From Neonectria sp. B-13 (Eukaryota; Ascomycota; Sordariomycetes; Hypocreales; Nectriaceae): a stretch of 64,000 nucleotides of DNA. The first letter of the stretch is position 1. Every line of letters starts with the position of its first letter. Location of the stretch: the NCBI GenBank assembly GCA_002682825.1, contig NOKP01000012.1, positions 992,001 to 1,056,000 on the forward strand. The letters are read 5' to 3'. The translations under genes were made by a program, and so were the position numbers. Of the stretch, positions 1-11,771 are shown in pieces. The notes under the pieces are model-generated. The model saw only the letters and a list, made by a program, of their open reading frames with translations. It was not told the origin of the DNA and ran no database searches.

Positions 1-2070
1 CGGGTTAGCTTGACTTCTCACGGGGTTGATTTGTCCGGCTGAGTCAGGGTCGGGGCTGTGTTTATGCAGATAATCTAAGCCCTTTACGGCGTCAAGCCTT
101 GTCGGAGCGGCCGATCGAAGGCCAGTGAGAACAACAAAGTCGTTCTCAGCTTTCTCGACATATCAGCATGTGACGTCCACCCCAAGGCCTGTGGTCCGAG
201 GTAATGAGCTGTCGTTGCGTAAGGGCTGACTCGGGATACCGCCAGTGTGGCCAGTGAGTATGAGGTCTTGGGAGGTTAGGAAATCAAGTCTGCCGCGGTA
301 ATCATGTCGAGGCTGTGCAGGCTCGAGGCAAACTCCGACACGATGCTACACCACGTAGAAAGGATTCGTCTAAAAATTACGGGTTGGTTTCTTAATCCCG
401 TAGCTTTTCAGCGTCTCTCCGTAGCTCAAGAGTTCAGACATCAATATCCACTGGGACTAGCAAGACAATCCCAAAGTTGTCAAGCCTCGCCGATATGACT
501 GGAACGGGGATTAGCTCGCCGATTGGGTCCAACGGTATGCATTCCAGCTCGCCTACCGGCGTCCGCAACAGGTCAAACAGGACGAAGATCGTCTCGATTG
601 ATGTGATAGGAGCGATGGGAGGCGCGATCCTAGCTTTGCTAGCGCTCCCAGCAAAACACAATAAGCAGAATCCGTCTAGGAGGGAAGCTAATGTGTTGCA
701 ATTACGGAATAATGTGTCACGAGTTGAGTTCTTTATCTCGAGCTTAGTAGTTTAAAGTTCATTTCTAAACCTTGGCATCCGACCTGAACCTAGACTATCT
801 ACCTTTTCCATTTAACTTTTTCCCCAACGCCACATAATAATCCTACCCCTGATTTCAAGATGCGCAGCAGATTGGCGAGCATTCCACACCAGCTCCACAC
901 ACCCCATGTGATAGCTGGGTCTGGCCTCGGGGTAAAGGGTCGGTCCGGAGCGCGAGGGTGAGTGATCACGTGGATCAACACATCGTAGTGAGCAATGTGG
1001 GTCACGGTCTAGTAATGAACAAAAGGTAGTATTATATAACCAAGCGTATGATAGCTAGAGAGCTCAAGGCTCCTTTCTAATGTGATGAGTGAACATGTAA
1101 AGATACAATAGGGATCTGATTGACCATGTAAATGATGAGGAACTTGAACATGGTGGTTATTGTGAGATGGTGGTGATTTGTCTGTAATGGGAGGGGGAAG
1201 TGGGTATGTCCTGGTTCTGCTAGTTGTGACTGACTGCCTGGTCCCAACCAGGCCGTGACACCCTAGCAGCTCCTAGAACCACAGGGTGGTGTATTTATCT
1301 TAAGATGATTGTAACTAGCCAGAAGTGGGATAGCTGGAGACTGGCGAGGGAGCGAGGGAACCGCTAGTCCACTGCTCTGAAGGATCTATCGAGACGCTAC
1401 ATCGAAACTAGCTATATATATCACCAGCTGAAGTTGACATTGAGAGGCCAGAAATTGATCTATTCAGCATTACAGACCCACCTTTACTATCCATAGTATC
1501 ACATCTAATGGCTGGGATAAATGGGGTAAAAGCTCCTGACTTCTATCTATCCTAGCGGAAAAGGAAGGTCATTAAATACATGATTTGGTCTGTAAAAAGG
1601 GACAGGCATCGTGCCATCTAGAGTGATAAGAAAGGAAGGGAAACGTGCTATCTAGTATGACTAGGTTGTTGGGGGCATTAAGGTTTGTTGAGAGGGGTTA
1701 AGCGGATCAACCTTTGTAAGACCATCGGGCCTAGAAAGCTTGTCATGTGGGGGAACCATGTGATGGCTAATTCAATGTGGCACATGGCGCCAAATCCACG
1801 CTTAACCAGTGCATCTATTGTTACTCACCAACTTCCCTCACTCTTTCCAGAAAGAAGCTTGTTACAATTATCTACTATATACTATCTACTTTATTACCTT
1901 GGTCTTTTAGATAATATTAAGTGAGGCTGAAATACTCTAAGTATATGCATGATGTATTCTCTCTTATGTAGAACTTTATGCGCCTTAGCTATCAATACAA
2001 CATTTTGTTACCTTAAATTCCTTACTCAAATATTATCAGATGTAACTGTCAGGAAGAAGGGTCCTAAGCC
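1..2070. other. Intergenic, no gene recognised
   Basis: Only short, unsupported reading frames occur on either strand. None shows a signal peptide, a recognisable domain or a convincing exon series. No tRNA-like or transposon sequence was recognised by eye. Confidence 0.5.
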
Positions 2071-2074
2071 AGCA

Positions 2075-2440
2075 GATTGTGGCGATCGCCGTCTGGTGCA
2101 CCTGTCGCCTGTGTTGTTGCTGCAGATGCCGGTGGAGCCAAGGTCGTAGCCCTTGTCCATAATGCGTTCTTTGGAGGCCGGGCAACAAGAAAAGACTTTG
2201 CCTCTGGCGAAGGAAGAGAGGTGGACGTGGTAGTAGTAAACATTGATGGAGCGGATGTAGGACTGGCTGTACTTAATGTGGTGGTTGCTCTGGAGGACCA
2301 AGAAATGCCAATAATAACCTCCGTCGGCGGAGGATCACTCGATGACGTCTCTGGCGGAAGAGGTGGAGTACTTGGAGGTGGTAATGCTTCTGTGGTGACC
2401 GCCGTGCCGGGAGGCCTAGGGCACCCTCTTTTGGTTCTTT
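2075..2440 (-). other. Ser/Thr/Pro-rich open frame, possible relic of a secreted mucin-like protein
   Basis: The minus strand holds an open frame of about 120 codons rich in Thr, Ser, Pro and Ala, with runs such as TTTTSTS and PPLPPETSSSDPPP, ending at a stop near 2075. Upstream it is cut by a stop near 2445. The composition is that of the O-glycosylated linker in fungal cell-wall or secreted proteins, but I see no signal peptide, no folded domain and no clear start. The plus strand is open across the same stretch, so the frame could be a by-product of base composition. Confidence 0.2.
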
Positions 2441-2449
2441 ATAGCCCTG

Positions 2450-3230
2450 GTGGCCCACCCTCAAGTATAACAGATATAATTGCAAGACGATCTCGACCAA
2501 GTTCCGGCAATCTCAGAGGATCTCCCTTCCCGAGTGCTTCATCTGGCTCTCTACCACGTATTCACTCATCGAAATATAAGTCGCAATGGTCAAAGAAGTA
2601 ACGAACTCTTACTCAATTACCCAATTATCAGAGCTTATTGCCTCAAAGACGAGGGTTGGTGGCTTTTCCTGTCAGCTTGGTGTTCAGAGCTACAGATTAC
2701 CCTAAACACGTCGAGAGCATTAATTTTCCAGAAACAAGACAACACCAGCATCCACTTTATAATGTCAACACACGCTAGCTGTCGAGTAGAAAATGCCCAC
2801 TTACTGTGAGGTAAGAGTGGGGATGCTTGGTTCTTTAAAGGGTTTGGTATATTTCACCAGGCATAGGTATTAGACTTGGCATCTTATCCGAATACAGACA
2901 GCTAGGAAGTAAAATATTCCAAACATTAATTACCATCTACTTCACTCTGAAACGATGTGCTGTGGCATCTAGCAGATATCAATTAGTTATGTTAGGTCGG
3001 AAATCAAAATACGTTAACATGACATGCGACAAGTGTCAGTTAGCTCAAAATTAGATGGGAATAATACTATGTAATTAGTCGATCTGCTCTCTTGGGCCCT
3101 TTCATTCATAAGCTATCCATGCGTTTTATCCGTGATTCTGATTTATATCCCGATGCGACACGGTCCATTTACTTCGCAACCTCCCAGCACATTCACCAAA
3201 CCTCTAAAGCCACTATTAACGCACCACCCT
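2450..3230. other. Intergenic, 3' side of the chitin synthase gene
   Basis: No supported gene. It is AT-rich in places and presumably holds the 3' untranslated region of the chitin synthase gene that ends at 3234. Confidence 0.5.
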
Positions 3231-3233
3231 CGC

Positions 3234-5851
3234 TCACCTTCTCGCGAGGCAACACGCGATTCCAGTTTTGCCCAAGAACCACAGAAAGCCAATGAAACGA
3301 AAAGTCGAGAGGCCGGCTGTTGAGTAAAGAAGAACCTTGAAGTAGTATGAAGTTCGTGCATTAGAAGTTTGCTAAAGCTTGTTAATAAATTATTTGCACT
3401 GAAAGACTTAAAAACTTACATCAACTCCCAACGATTCAAAGGCATCGGTAGTAATCGCAAGGATAACCACAATGTTTGAGAACAGCCAAAAAACAACCAG
3501 ACCGGTTCTAAAAGACTTGTAAGAGTCTTGGATGTCCTGCTTCTCGACTTGCATAGGTTCCTGAAAGGGTTGGAGCGCCCGAAATACAGTTTTCTCAAAC
3601 TGGCTATCAATGTCCACCTGCTCTTTTTCAATTTCCTCCACGATGGTCTCGTCTTTGTCGCTTTTGGAAACATGGGCAGATGGCAGGGCCTCGGCATCAT
3701 CAGAGCCTTTCGTCCCCCAAGACACATCATGCCAATTGTTGAAGGCATACACGTTGAGAATGTTGATATAGGTCAACGACAGAAGGAGATACTGTGGATA
3801 TGAGTGGAATATATGCCATGGATCAAGATAGAGGAAGGAGGCAATGATGTTGAGCCCATATATGGTGATGAGAGCCACTAGAACAATTCCTATGGAAGAA
3901 TTGTCACCAAAGAAGCTCTCTATGAAAGCATTGCCGGAATCGAATGAAATTTGGGCTCCAATACCATTTCCGACAGCACGGTAAATAAGGTAGGCAGATA
4001 GAACTAGGATGTAACCCTGAACTAAGGCAAAGACAAAGAAAGAGATAGTATAGGCGTATTTGGACGCTTTCGGCCTACTCCCAAGAGCCAGAACAAACTG
4101 CAACATTAGGAATGCCACATAGACATACTTGAACATTGAGTTAACCGTTGGGGTAGCTGTATCCCCAAACGGCCAACCATGGTAGTTTGTCGTAGGCTTA
4201 GGAGTCCCAACTAGGTCCATGATGATGGTTGTAGTAAGGTAGTATGAAGCAAGGGAGAACCAAGTGAAGAGCGTGTTGATGAAGTTGTAGATGAGCTGAA
4301 TGTTCAGGAATAGTAAGCGGATAGGGCTATGGCCTGACTTGTAGATTTGACCAAAGTGCATCCCAGAGTATAGCGTTGCAGCAAAGGACCCATTAAGCCA
4401 ACGCCGACGTTGGCTAATGAATTCAGCAGCTGATTCAGGTACATCAGTCTCGCCTTTAGCGGCCTTGATGTAGCTGAGATGCCACTTCTGGCCCATCTTT
4501 GCGACTAGCTCAAAGCATAGGATTCGGTCCTCAGCTAAGAACATGTTCTTCTTGAAAATGTTCATGCCATCGATGCCCTTCTTTCCAAGTTGCTTAGATA
4601 GGGTATGATCTCCATGGAAATATTGCTCTAATGGACGACCCATGATTGCACGGAACCGATATGCAGAGAACGCCCCAGGCAAAACAGAAACGTAACCAAA
4701 CGAGCTCTCGAGGGGCTTGTCAAGAATATTCGAAATCTTATACTCGAAATTCTGGATCGCCACGAGGGGATTGAATAGCTTCTTGCCGCCCTTGCCTAGC
4801 ATCGCGTGGATTTCGCCGCAAGCCCCGCCAAGGTTCTTATCATTGTAAAAACCTTCCCAGAGGGCTAGCAGTGACCGGGGGCTAGGCTTGGTCCCTGCAT
4901 CAAGAAGGATGCAGACCTCGGGGTTCAGCAGCCGACCGAAGGCGTTGAATAGCCAACGGTGTGAGTTGATCTTCTTGCTGTTTTTCTGCTTCAAACAGAA
5001 AATAAACTGAACAGGGGGAAGGTTTCGGCGGTCATCATCCTTCTTAGGTCGGACAAGTTGTTGATCTGGAGTGACGGAGAGCTGGCTGGTGTACTCAAAA
5101 ATGTGGGCGACAGTCTCCTTCCCGGCCACATCCTGCTTCACCACACCATCCTGATAGATGCCAATCGTGGCAAGGACATCAAAAACGTCCTTATCGGCCT
5201 TGTCAATGCCATCAAAGACTAGACAGACAACGATCTTTTGCCACGCTGGACCCCCTTTGTTCCAGAAGGTTGACTTCTTGAGGTTGACGATGTCGTGAAT
5301 ATTCTTCATAACTCCGTGCAAAGTTCGGGCAAGGAGGATCTTATCCTCATTGTAGTAAGTTATCGCGATAAGCAATTCAGTGTGTCGATTGTACATTCGA
5401 GGACGTAGCATATATCCGTTTCTGATTGTAAAGTCGTTTGGGTCGCAAGTGGCTGCCGTGTAACGCATCTTGAGGAACTCTTCACTCTCGCCCCCATTAA
5501 GGTAGCGAGGCTCGACAGCATTCTTTATGGCGCTAGGCACAGGGTAGTCGATACTGAGAACAGAGCCCTTGACAAGCCCAACTTTTCGGGTGTTGTAGCG
5601 CCTCAGCCCAATATGGCCAGTATCAGCACTGGGCAGTTGTTGTCTCGTGATCCAACTCTCTTCGGGAACATCATCGGCGGCGACTGGCGGTCGAAAGTCC
5701 TCATTCGCTTGGGGGAGTCGTTGGTACTGTGAACAGAACGATTAGCATGGGTGCTTGATTCATCGAGAAATGCACTCACATCGGAGGCAAAGAATAGATC
5801 CCCTATCTGGCGCTCGCCAACGTCGTCATGGCTATGACCAGTGGACATCAT
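3234..5851 (-). CDS. Chitin synthase, class III
   Basis: Membrane enzyme that polymerises N-acetylglucosamine from UDP-GlcNAc into cell-wall chitin. I join three exons: 5851-5780, 5726-3420 and 3371-3234. Both introns (53 and 48 bp) are phase 0, with GTGAGT/CACAG and GTAAGT/TTTAG borders and a TTAAC branch motif in the second. This gives about 838 residues. The chitin_synth_1 core is followed by multiple membrane helices. The QRRRW signature lies near residues 463-467 in the context [14 protein letters not shown], and an EDR acidic motif lies near 423-425. Wording such as [14 protein letters not shown] and the C-terminal ending [14 protein letters not shown] are, from memory, typical of class III (ChsB-like) enzymes. 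The C-terminal exon is needed: without it the protein would stop just before its last helix. The start is the first of two adjacent ATG codons. Class III enzymes serve hyphal tip growth. Confidence 0.95.
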
Positions 5852-6742
5852 CCTTGATCTTTGCGAGATTCTAGTTGAAAGACCTTCCGGACAACGGCGG
5901 AAATAGTCGGTGGGAGGTTGTCTTTGGGAAAGGTGTCAAGCCGCAAGACGGTGACACATGATAAATAAGAACAATCCTAGGGGGGGCCTTATCAACCCAG
6001 CCCTAAAAATAACATGATAGAAACAGAATCAGCTAATTAATTGCTATGGACGACTCGGAAGTGTTGGACAGTGCTACTAAGAATACAACCATACGCGTCT
6101 CGTGGCTGAACTTTTACCATGATCAATTTCATCAATGATGATGATGCAAGAACCCCTGATGAGGAGACGGTATTTTTAGATTCCGCGTGTCTTTGAGTGG
6201 AGCTTGGAGAGCAGAGCGGAGACGGAAGGGTGCCGGCCACTCAGGTATTACAGATACTGCCGCTTACTCAGCGGATAGAGATGGTATTCGCGGCGCCATT
6301 GCGAATTGTTTATTGCTTGGCGTTTGGCAGCAGACGCCGAAGTGTGCCGATTAAGCGCGATAAGTGGGCAACCGTGCAGGATGGTCTGCATAGGGCATGT
6401 TATTCCGTATCCTCAGTTCGTCGAGCTGAGCCACTCCATCTCACCACTATGCTGGCTAGTAAGATCTATCATCGCGGCTCGGCGCTGTGTAGTCTATTGC
6501 TAGCCTCTCGGCTCAAGCGAGGTTCAGGGCTGAGGACCACCTTGTCGCAACCACCAGCGGTTCAACACGAACCTCACCACGAGGAATACGCTTCCATATC
6601 TGACCCCGAATTCCATGTCTCTGAAGTTAATACAAAGAATGGCCTGCTGCTCCTGTGTTCGCTATCAAACAGGGCCAAGGGTCGTTGTTCCCAGCCAGTC
6701 ATTGATCTCTTCCATCTCCAAGACCACAACACAACCGCCGTC
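5852..6742. other. Divergent intergenic region between chitin synthase and a membrane protein gene
   Basis: This is the upstream region of the chitin synthase (-) and of the putative membrane-protein gene starting at 6743 (+). The frame of the latter stays open upstream to 6197, but the extension reads as unstructured, low-quality protein, so I treat it as 5' region. Confidence 0.4.
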
Positions 6743-7351
6743 ATGAGTCCCCACGACTCAATCAACTACGGTTACTCTTTGCAGACCATCTGTAATGCTG
6801 CATACCCAGACTCGCCCTACAACCCCACCGATAGCAGCACTGGAGTGACTGAGGGTGTGGAATCATTCCCGAATCCGACATCGTCCGTGTTGTCATATCA
6901 ACCTCAACCTCACCAATACCCCTCGGGCTCTCTACCATCACCTCACTTCGACACGGCACCGGCGGTATTTTCTGCTTTACCATCCACTCCTGACAACCCC
7001 ATCGAACCTCCACTTTGGCACAGCCGGTATCTTCATGCCGGTGTCATCCCATCTGGTCCGCCTCCGTACTCGTCGCTCGATCCTCCTTTGGCATTAAATT
7101 ATCGACCTACCACCAATCCCGGCATCCCAAACCCTGACAACAGTGCGACAGTGTTGAGTTTGGGAGACGCACAGCATAATATGGGCCCTATAGCGGAGTC
7201 GCGCCGACAGAAGAAGCGCAACCTGCTAATATGTGCTGCATTTTGCACTGTATTCATCCTGGTGGTCGCACTCATTGTCGGAGTTACAGTAGGAGTATTG
7301 AATGCCCAGTTCAAAAGTCGCGATCATGGTCATCCGAATCTTCGGCGCTAG
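6743..7351 (+). CDS. Pro-rich single-pass membrane protein, unknown function
   Basis: Single-exon frame of 202 residues starting MSPHDSINYGYSLQ. The first 150 residues are rich in Pro, Ser, Tyr and Asn and look disordered, with PPPY-type short motifs (SGPPPYSSL). A basic patch (RRQKKR) precedes one hydrophobic helix of about 22 residues (LLICAAFCTVFILVVALIVG), followed by a short polar tail. This is a type II or tail-proximal single-pass layout with the long Pro-rich part probably in the cytosol by the positive-inside rule. The ATG at 6743 was preferred over the longer frame from 6197 because the protein character begins there. I do not recognise a family. PPPY-like motifs can bind WW domains of Rsp5-type ligases, but that is inference. 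Confidence 0.5.
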   Translation: MSPHDSINYGYSLQTICNAAYPDSPYNPTDSSTGVTEGVESFPNPTSSVLSYQPQPHQYPSGSLPSPHFDTAPAVFSALPSTPDNPIEPPLWHSRYLHAGVIPSGPPPYSSLDPPLALNYRPTTNPGIPNPDNSATVLSLGDAQHNMGPIAESRRQKKRNLLICAAFCTVFILVVALIVGVTVGVLNAQFKSRDHGHPNLRR

Positions 7352-8514
7352 GGGGCAACTGTACTTGAAAGTTGGAGGTTAAAGGGTCTATTGTGTCATC
7401 ATATTCATGTTCTTCCGCAAAAACCAAAGTAGAATGGCACTGGTGAAGCCCTAATTCCACGAGGACCAGATGGCCGCGCCAATAGTTGCTTTTGTTCATG
7501 TCGTCGCCATCCTATTTGTTCGTGTGTTTACAAGACCTGAGGCATGGTAGTTACACCCCAAGTCTCGCATTCGAGATCCTAAAGAGCTTCAGCAGGGTTG
7601 TAGTTGGTCAGAGCAGGAGCGTATGCACCCTCGCTCCTTTTCATCATGATCAAGTTTGGAAGGACTGTCCAAACCCGGAGCGCTAGCAAGTATCGAGAGC
7701 TTGTCATTGGCGACGAAGGCCATGAAGCTCCAGATATATATCCACTTAATCGCAGCTCTTTTCCGACATCCTTGTATCGGCGACTTGCTAGCTTTAAGCT
7801 CCACTGTATCTAAAAATATCACATCTTTTCCTTGATAAGGCGTCTCGAATCACTGATGAATTGGACCAACATAACGCTTCAGCCACGAGAGACACGTAGG
7901 CTCATTCATACCCACGCCTCGTGTTCAGAAATAGGTTGTAAACATCGTGAAACTCATGAAGCAGACTTCTCTAAGATTCACGTCGTCGATATGCGGACTA
8001 CCACCAGGCGGCCCAACCCTAATCTATACCTAATTGAAGTGGGTCACTTCTGTCTTTCTTCACTGGCATGCGTAGTACACCAGGAATCAAAGCTCCTCCC
8101 GCGATTCGCAACACCACATATAATTCGAAGTCTCGCCACGGCCTACCATGGCATCTCCGATGGGGTACACCTGCCAAACATCGATACCTAGTGCGTGGCC
8201 TAGCACTTGGCAAGCACACTTACAGTCAACAGCACATATCGCTAGTTGCCACATGTACAGCGAAGCCGTGGGATGCTCGGTTTTCTGAAGACTTTCTTTC
8301 ACTCAAATATCCTAGTAAGTCTTCCGTTCCCAGAATCAACTCACTGCCTTATTGAAGTTGCCTAAGGAGGCAGGCGACAGATCTATTTACACCGACCTTC
8401 CATCAATATAAACTCGACCCATTCACTTGACCCCTGTGTCACACCAGAACCGAATAAATTAGACCGCCTCGTCTAGCTTTGCAGCACATAAAGAGTGCAA
8501 GAGCAGCCAAGCGT
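7352..8514. other. Intergenic, no gene recognised
   Basis: Overlapping short frames on both strands, none with a recognisable domain or splice pattern. Confidence 0.45.
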
Positions 8515-9024
8515 TTACACCAGGAAAGCTCCGAAAGCAGTTGCAGAGAACAGCAATGTCCCGATGGCAACACCTAGCACCGTGACCCCCGATTGCTGCT
8601 TAACGCCTGGCGCAGCGCCCTCTGAAGCAGTGGCACTCGACTTAGACCCAGACTTGCTTCCTTCAGTGTCGGTCGCGATGCCACTCGAAATAATGCTGGC
8701 AGAGGCGCTCGCGGGAATTTCCTCGCCCCCGGTCTCTGTGGCAGTAGCTGATGCGTTTCCCTGGCAAAATACATCCCCCCAATCTGCGCCGTTCTTGTAC
8801 AGGCATTTGATGAGCTCGTTGACGTTCTGGCCAACGGCAAGACAATAGAGGCCGCAATCGTCATAATAGCTGACCACATCGGCCTCTTTGCAGCATGTTA
8901 ACATGAAGTCGGCATGTTTTGCACTGTATGGCATAGCGCAGGCGGCATCTTTGATAGGCGGGTCGTAGAGGTTGCTGCACGCTGGAGAAGACGAGGTTGA
9001 AGTGAAAGTCGATGTTGAGGCCAT
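8515..9024 (-). CDS. Cys-rich GPI-type surface protein
   Basis: Frame of 169 residues starting MASTSTFTSTSSSPAC. It has eight cysteines in the N-terminal half (ACSNL, AACAM, TCCK, DCGLYC, KCLY, FCQG), then a Ser/Thr/Ala/Gly-rich linker, then a hydrophobic C-terminus (VTVLGVAIGTLLFSATAFGAFLV). That is the layout of a GPI-anchored wall protein of a fungal family I remember but cannot name; related proteins often also lack an obvious N-terminal signal peptide. The longer upstream frame (to 9330) adds no signal sequence, so the ATG at 9024 is preferred. Function unknown; a cell-surface or wall role is inferred from the anchor and the disulfide-rich domain. Confidence 0.6.
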   Translation of the reverse strand: MASTSTFTSTSSSPACSNLYDPPIKDAACAMPYSAKHADFMLTCCKEADVVSYYDDCGLYCLAVGQNVNELIKCLYKNGADWGDVFCQGNASATATETGGEEIPASASASIISSGIATDTEGSKSGSKSSATASEGAAPGVKQQSGVTVLGVAIGTLLFSATAFGAFLV

Positions 9025-9867
9025 GATGAATATGGGTTCCGTGGTCAGGATTGAGTGAGATTTGATAAGAGAATGAAGGGTAAGGTTTGGAGGTAAGGCA
9101 TCGGCGTACAGAATGAAGGGAGAAGACTTATACTTCTGCATCTTCCGAGGTCCCCTTGCAAGAATTCTACTTTCGTATAACCCCACCGTCCTGGATGATA
9201 TCTCCTGATGGTATCTAAAGATATCACTGTAACGCAGAGGCCAAGTGAGTATATCATGAGTTAGGTGCATCTGGTTTACCATTTGCCAAGACAACACAGC
9301 CTCTACGGCAGCGCCACGATGCGCACTCACCGTCGGAATCGATCCCCGGGCGGCTAACAGCCCATGATATTCCTCGCCTGTCTAGCTCAGCTTGCGTCTC
9401 TTCAGCTAGGGGCAATACGAACTAACAATTTTTTCAGGGGTCTGGCTTCTTGTGTCTTGGCCCCCAACCACTCTTACGTGCCACAAATTATTCCTGCGTT
9501 ACTGGTCGGCTTTTAATAGCCCACTCCCCTTTCCGATACAGCAAAGGGTCAGGGGCTAGGATGATTGCATACGTATACCATGTGTGCAAACCCCATTTTC
9601 CAGCTGGATTCTCACAGCCCTCAAAGTAATAATGATCTCAAAGTGGAGATCGTTGCTCTTTAATATGGACAATACGAGATGCTCTACTGTCTAACTACTC
9701 AAGTATTTCCATAACGCCCCGAGTCGTGAGTGGGGACTGGCTGGTGGATGACGTGTTCTACAGAAGGACAGAATTGAACATGATGGCATTGCAGGAGTCT
9801 TCATCTGCTCACAGGACTAGGCCCTCTTCTTCCATCTCCACCGCGAGATCAACCAAGAACCTCCTTG
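9025..9867. other. Intergenic, upstream of the GPI-type protein
   Basis: No supported gene. The left part is the presumed promoter of the GPI-type gene. The right part leads into the dehydrogenase relic at 9868. Confidence 0.4.
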
Positions 9868-9975
9868 GGTCTCCCACATGTCGTTGCGAAAGCTGCAGTG
9901 CTCCTAGCCAGCGAACAGGCTGCATATGTGACGGGTGTTGCACTGCGAGTAGATGGCGGCTATATAGCAGCGTAG
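9868..9975 (+). pseudogene. Short-chain dehydrogenase/reductase, C-terminal relic
   Basis: An open stretch of 35 codons reads GLPHVVAKAAVLLASEQAAY and then VTGVALRVDGGYIAA before a TAG stop. This matches the C-terminal end of classical SDR enzymes, where a GxPxDVAxAVLFLAS segment is followed by YVTG and a DGGY/F-type ending. Nothing upstream shows the Rossmann glycine motif or the YxxxK active site, so only the last eighth of the gene survives. It lies about 0.4 kb from an enoyl-CoA hydratase relic on the same strand. Confidence 0.7.
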
Positions 9976-10396
9976 ATTATTGTAGGTCGAAGAACCAGCT
10001 ATTAACAGGAGGGCGTATCAGCAAGTAGATGCTGGTTAACATTGAAGATCGATATAAATGCTGTAGGCTATGAGGATGGCGCGATTCCTCCTATCGAAAG
10101 CATGTCGTACCGCTCCTGTCGAAGGCGTTTCGGTCTTTAGGCTCTCTTGGGCTCTTCTTTCACTAATTCCGTGCCCTTGCCGATGTACCGGCTGGCCCCT
10201 GGTTGCTCTCGGGGACTCCCTAGGAGTCGGTCCCCGAATTGCCGAAGCTACCCATAATTTCTCGGTTGTTGGATGCTTGTTATCCATCATCATGTTAATT
10301 ACGCGAGGCTGCCTCCCCATTTCTCCAACAACCTCCTCATTGTTGGCTAAAAGAATCTGACCAGATCGTAGTGGTTTGACATCTGACGATAATTGC

Positions 10397-10865
10397 GAAC
10401 GAAGAGCCGTTACGGCCGTGGAAATACCAAAATCATATTCGAGTTTGCAATGGCCGCAGCTGAATGTGTCAACCCACCCTCCTAACCAACCAGCAGCCAC
10501 GAGAGTTACGGTAACAATAAATCGCCCTGAGAGGATTAATGCTTTCACCGTGGAAATGGAAGACGATCTTATCAAGGCATTCAATCTATTTGATCTTCAC
10601 AACCGAGTCAAGGCTGTGGTTGTCACTGGAGCAGGTCGGACGTTCTGTGCCGACCTGGGTATTGGCTTTGAGTGCATACCTGGAAAAGGCGACGAACATC
10701 ACCGAGCACCCGCCTTCTGGATTCTGAAATCATGTTCAAGCTTTATGAGTCTGCGGACAAAGCGGAAGGAATTAAATCATTCTTGGAGAAACGGCGGGCT
10801 AACTTCACCAGGAGCGTGAGTTCCAATTTGCCGGATTGTGTTCCGCAGTGGCAGCCAATCAATTT
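10397..10865 (+). pseudogene. Enoyl-CoA hydratase/isomerase with internal deletion and frameshift
   Basis: The N-terminal part (from about 10420) reads PKSYSSLQWPQLNV, then VTVTINRPERINAFTVEM and AVVVTGAGRTFCADLGIGF, the start of the crotonase fold with its first oxyanion-hole segment. The frame then jumps near 10710 directly to the family's C-terminal tail in another frame (LLDSEIMFKLYESADKAEGI, SFLEKRRANF). Roughly 150 central residues, including the second oxyanion-hole strand and the catalytic region, are missing. The product cannot be active. The crotonase family acts on acyl-CoA thioesters in beta-oxidation and specialised metabolism. Confidence 0.8.
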
Positions 10866-11264
10866 TGAAACAACAAAGACAAGGCCTGTATTGTCTATAC
10901 TATGTGTCCAGCATTCTCATTTCCTGTATTTATTTATCCTGATTGAATCTGCAAGAGATTATGTTTCGGTTCACTGCTGCCATGCTTATGAACCTACGTC
11001 ACCAATCGTGGCCGACCGTGTAACTAATTACCACTGCGCACCATGTCATGCCCGATACTCGGGAGGAAAGAAGACGGCTTTAAGCTACTATGTTCAATAC
11101 AGCTTTATTATGACCTAGTTATTTATGACACACTCTAATGTACTATCAACAAAGAAAAGTATTTATAATCTCCGGAAGCCTTCCTAGGGAGGATGTAATC
11201 CGTTTGCATCACGTTAAATCCCCATGGTTCATTCGGTTTGTGAAATTGGTTACCTAGGGTTTCA

Positions 11265-11605
11265 CTAGTACTTGTCTAATATTGCTCGTGCAGCGTCATA
11301 CTCTTTGAGGAGAACGGTAACGTTCTTGGTAGACCTAGGCTTGATGTTGACGTCAAGGGGATACGTCACTCTGACAGCGCCCCCAAAGAAAGCAGAACTT
11401 TCGCCATTCAGAGAGAGAGGTGTCGTTATTTGAGGCTTTGGTACTCCGGTAACAGGATCAATAATAGGCGTAATCTTAAAAGGCCCATAGTATCTATGAT
11501 ATGGCTCTCGAGGGATTGCGTTCAGCGAGGTGCATGCCTGGATAGATTCGCCGCCCGCCGCCGTATCTGAAATTGTCAGTGCTTGTTTCGTTCGTAGCTA
11601 GGGTC
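11265..11605 (-). pseudogene. Cytochrome P450, C-terminal relic
   Basis: The minus strand reads FRYGGGRRIYPGMHLAERN, aligning with the P450 heme-binding loop FxxGxRxCxG, but the cysteine that ligates the heme iron is replaced by tyrosine. About 10 codons later the frame shifts by one base near 11503 and continues open for 78 codons with a typical P450 tail (FKITPIIDPVTGVP, VLLKEYDAARAILDKY) to the stop at 11265. No N-terminal membrane anchor, I-helix or ExxR region is visible upstream. With a lost ligand, a frameshift and a missing front, it is a dead gene. Confidence 0.75.
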
Positions 11606-11771
11606 CGGTGCAAGTCTAGACAAACCGTGGTGGTCGCAATGTTTCTAATCAATATTGCTTTAATCCATCTTATGTTATTGACCAATGCTAAAAATACCCC
11701 AGAATACCCCGAATAGCACTGCGGACCGCCTCTATGTCCCCAATAGTAGGAAATGCTCCATAGAGTTGATT

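Noticed and set aside
2077..2601. 174-residue plus-strand frame rich in Gly, Val and Asp
   Set aside because: It is the reverse of the Ser/Thr/Pro-rich minus-strand frame; composition is explained by that and no domain is visible.
6197..6742. N-terminal extension of the Pro-rich membrane protein
   Set aside because: The frame is open, but the sequence has no protein-like features and the ATG at 6743 starts the convincing part.
10036..10584. 182-residue minus-strand frame across the enoyl-CoA hydratase relic
   Set aside because: It is antisense to recognisable crotonase sequence and has no domain of its own.
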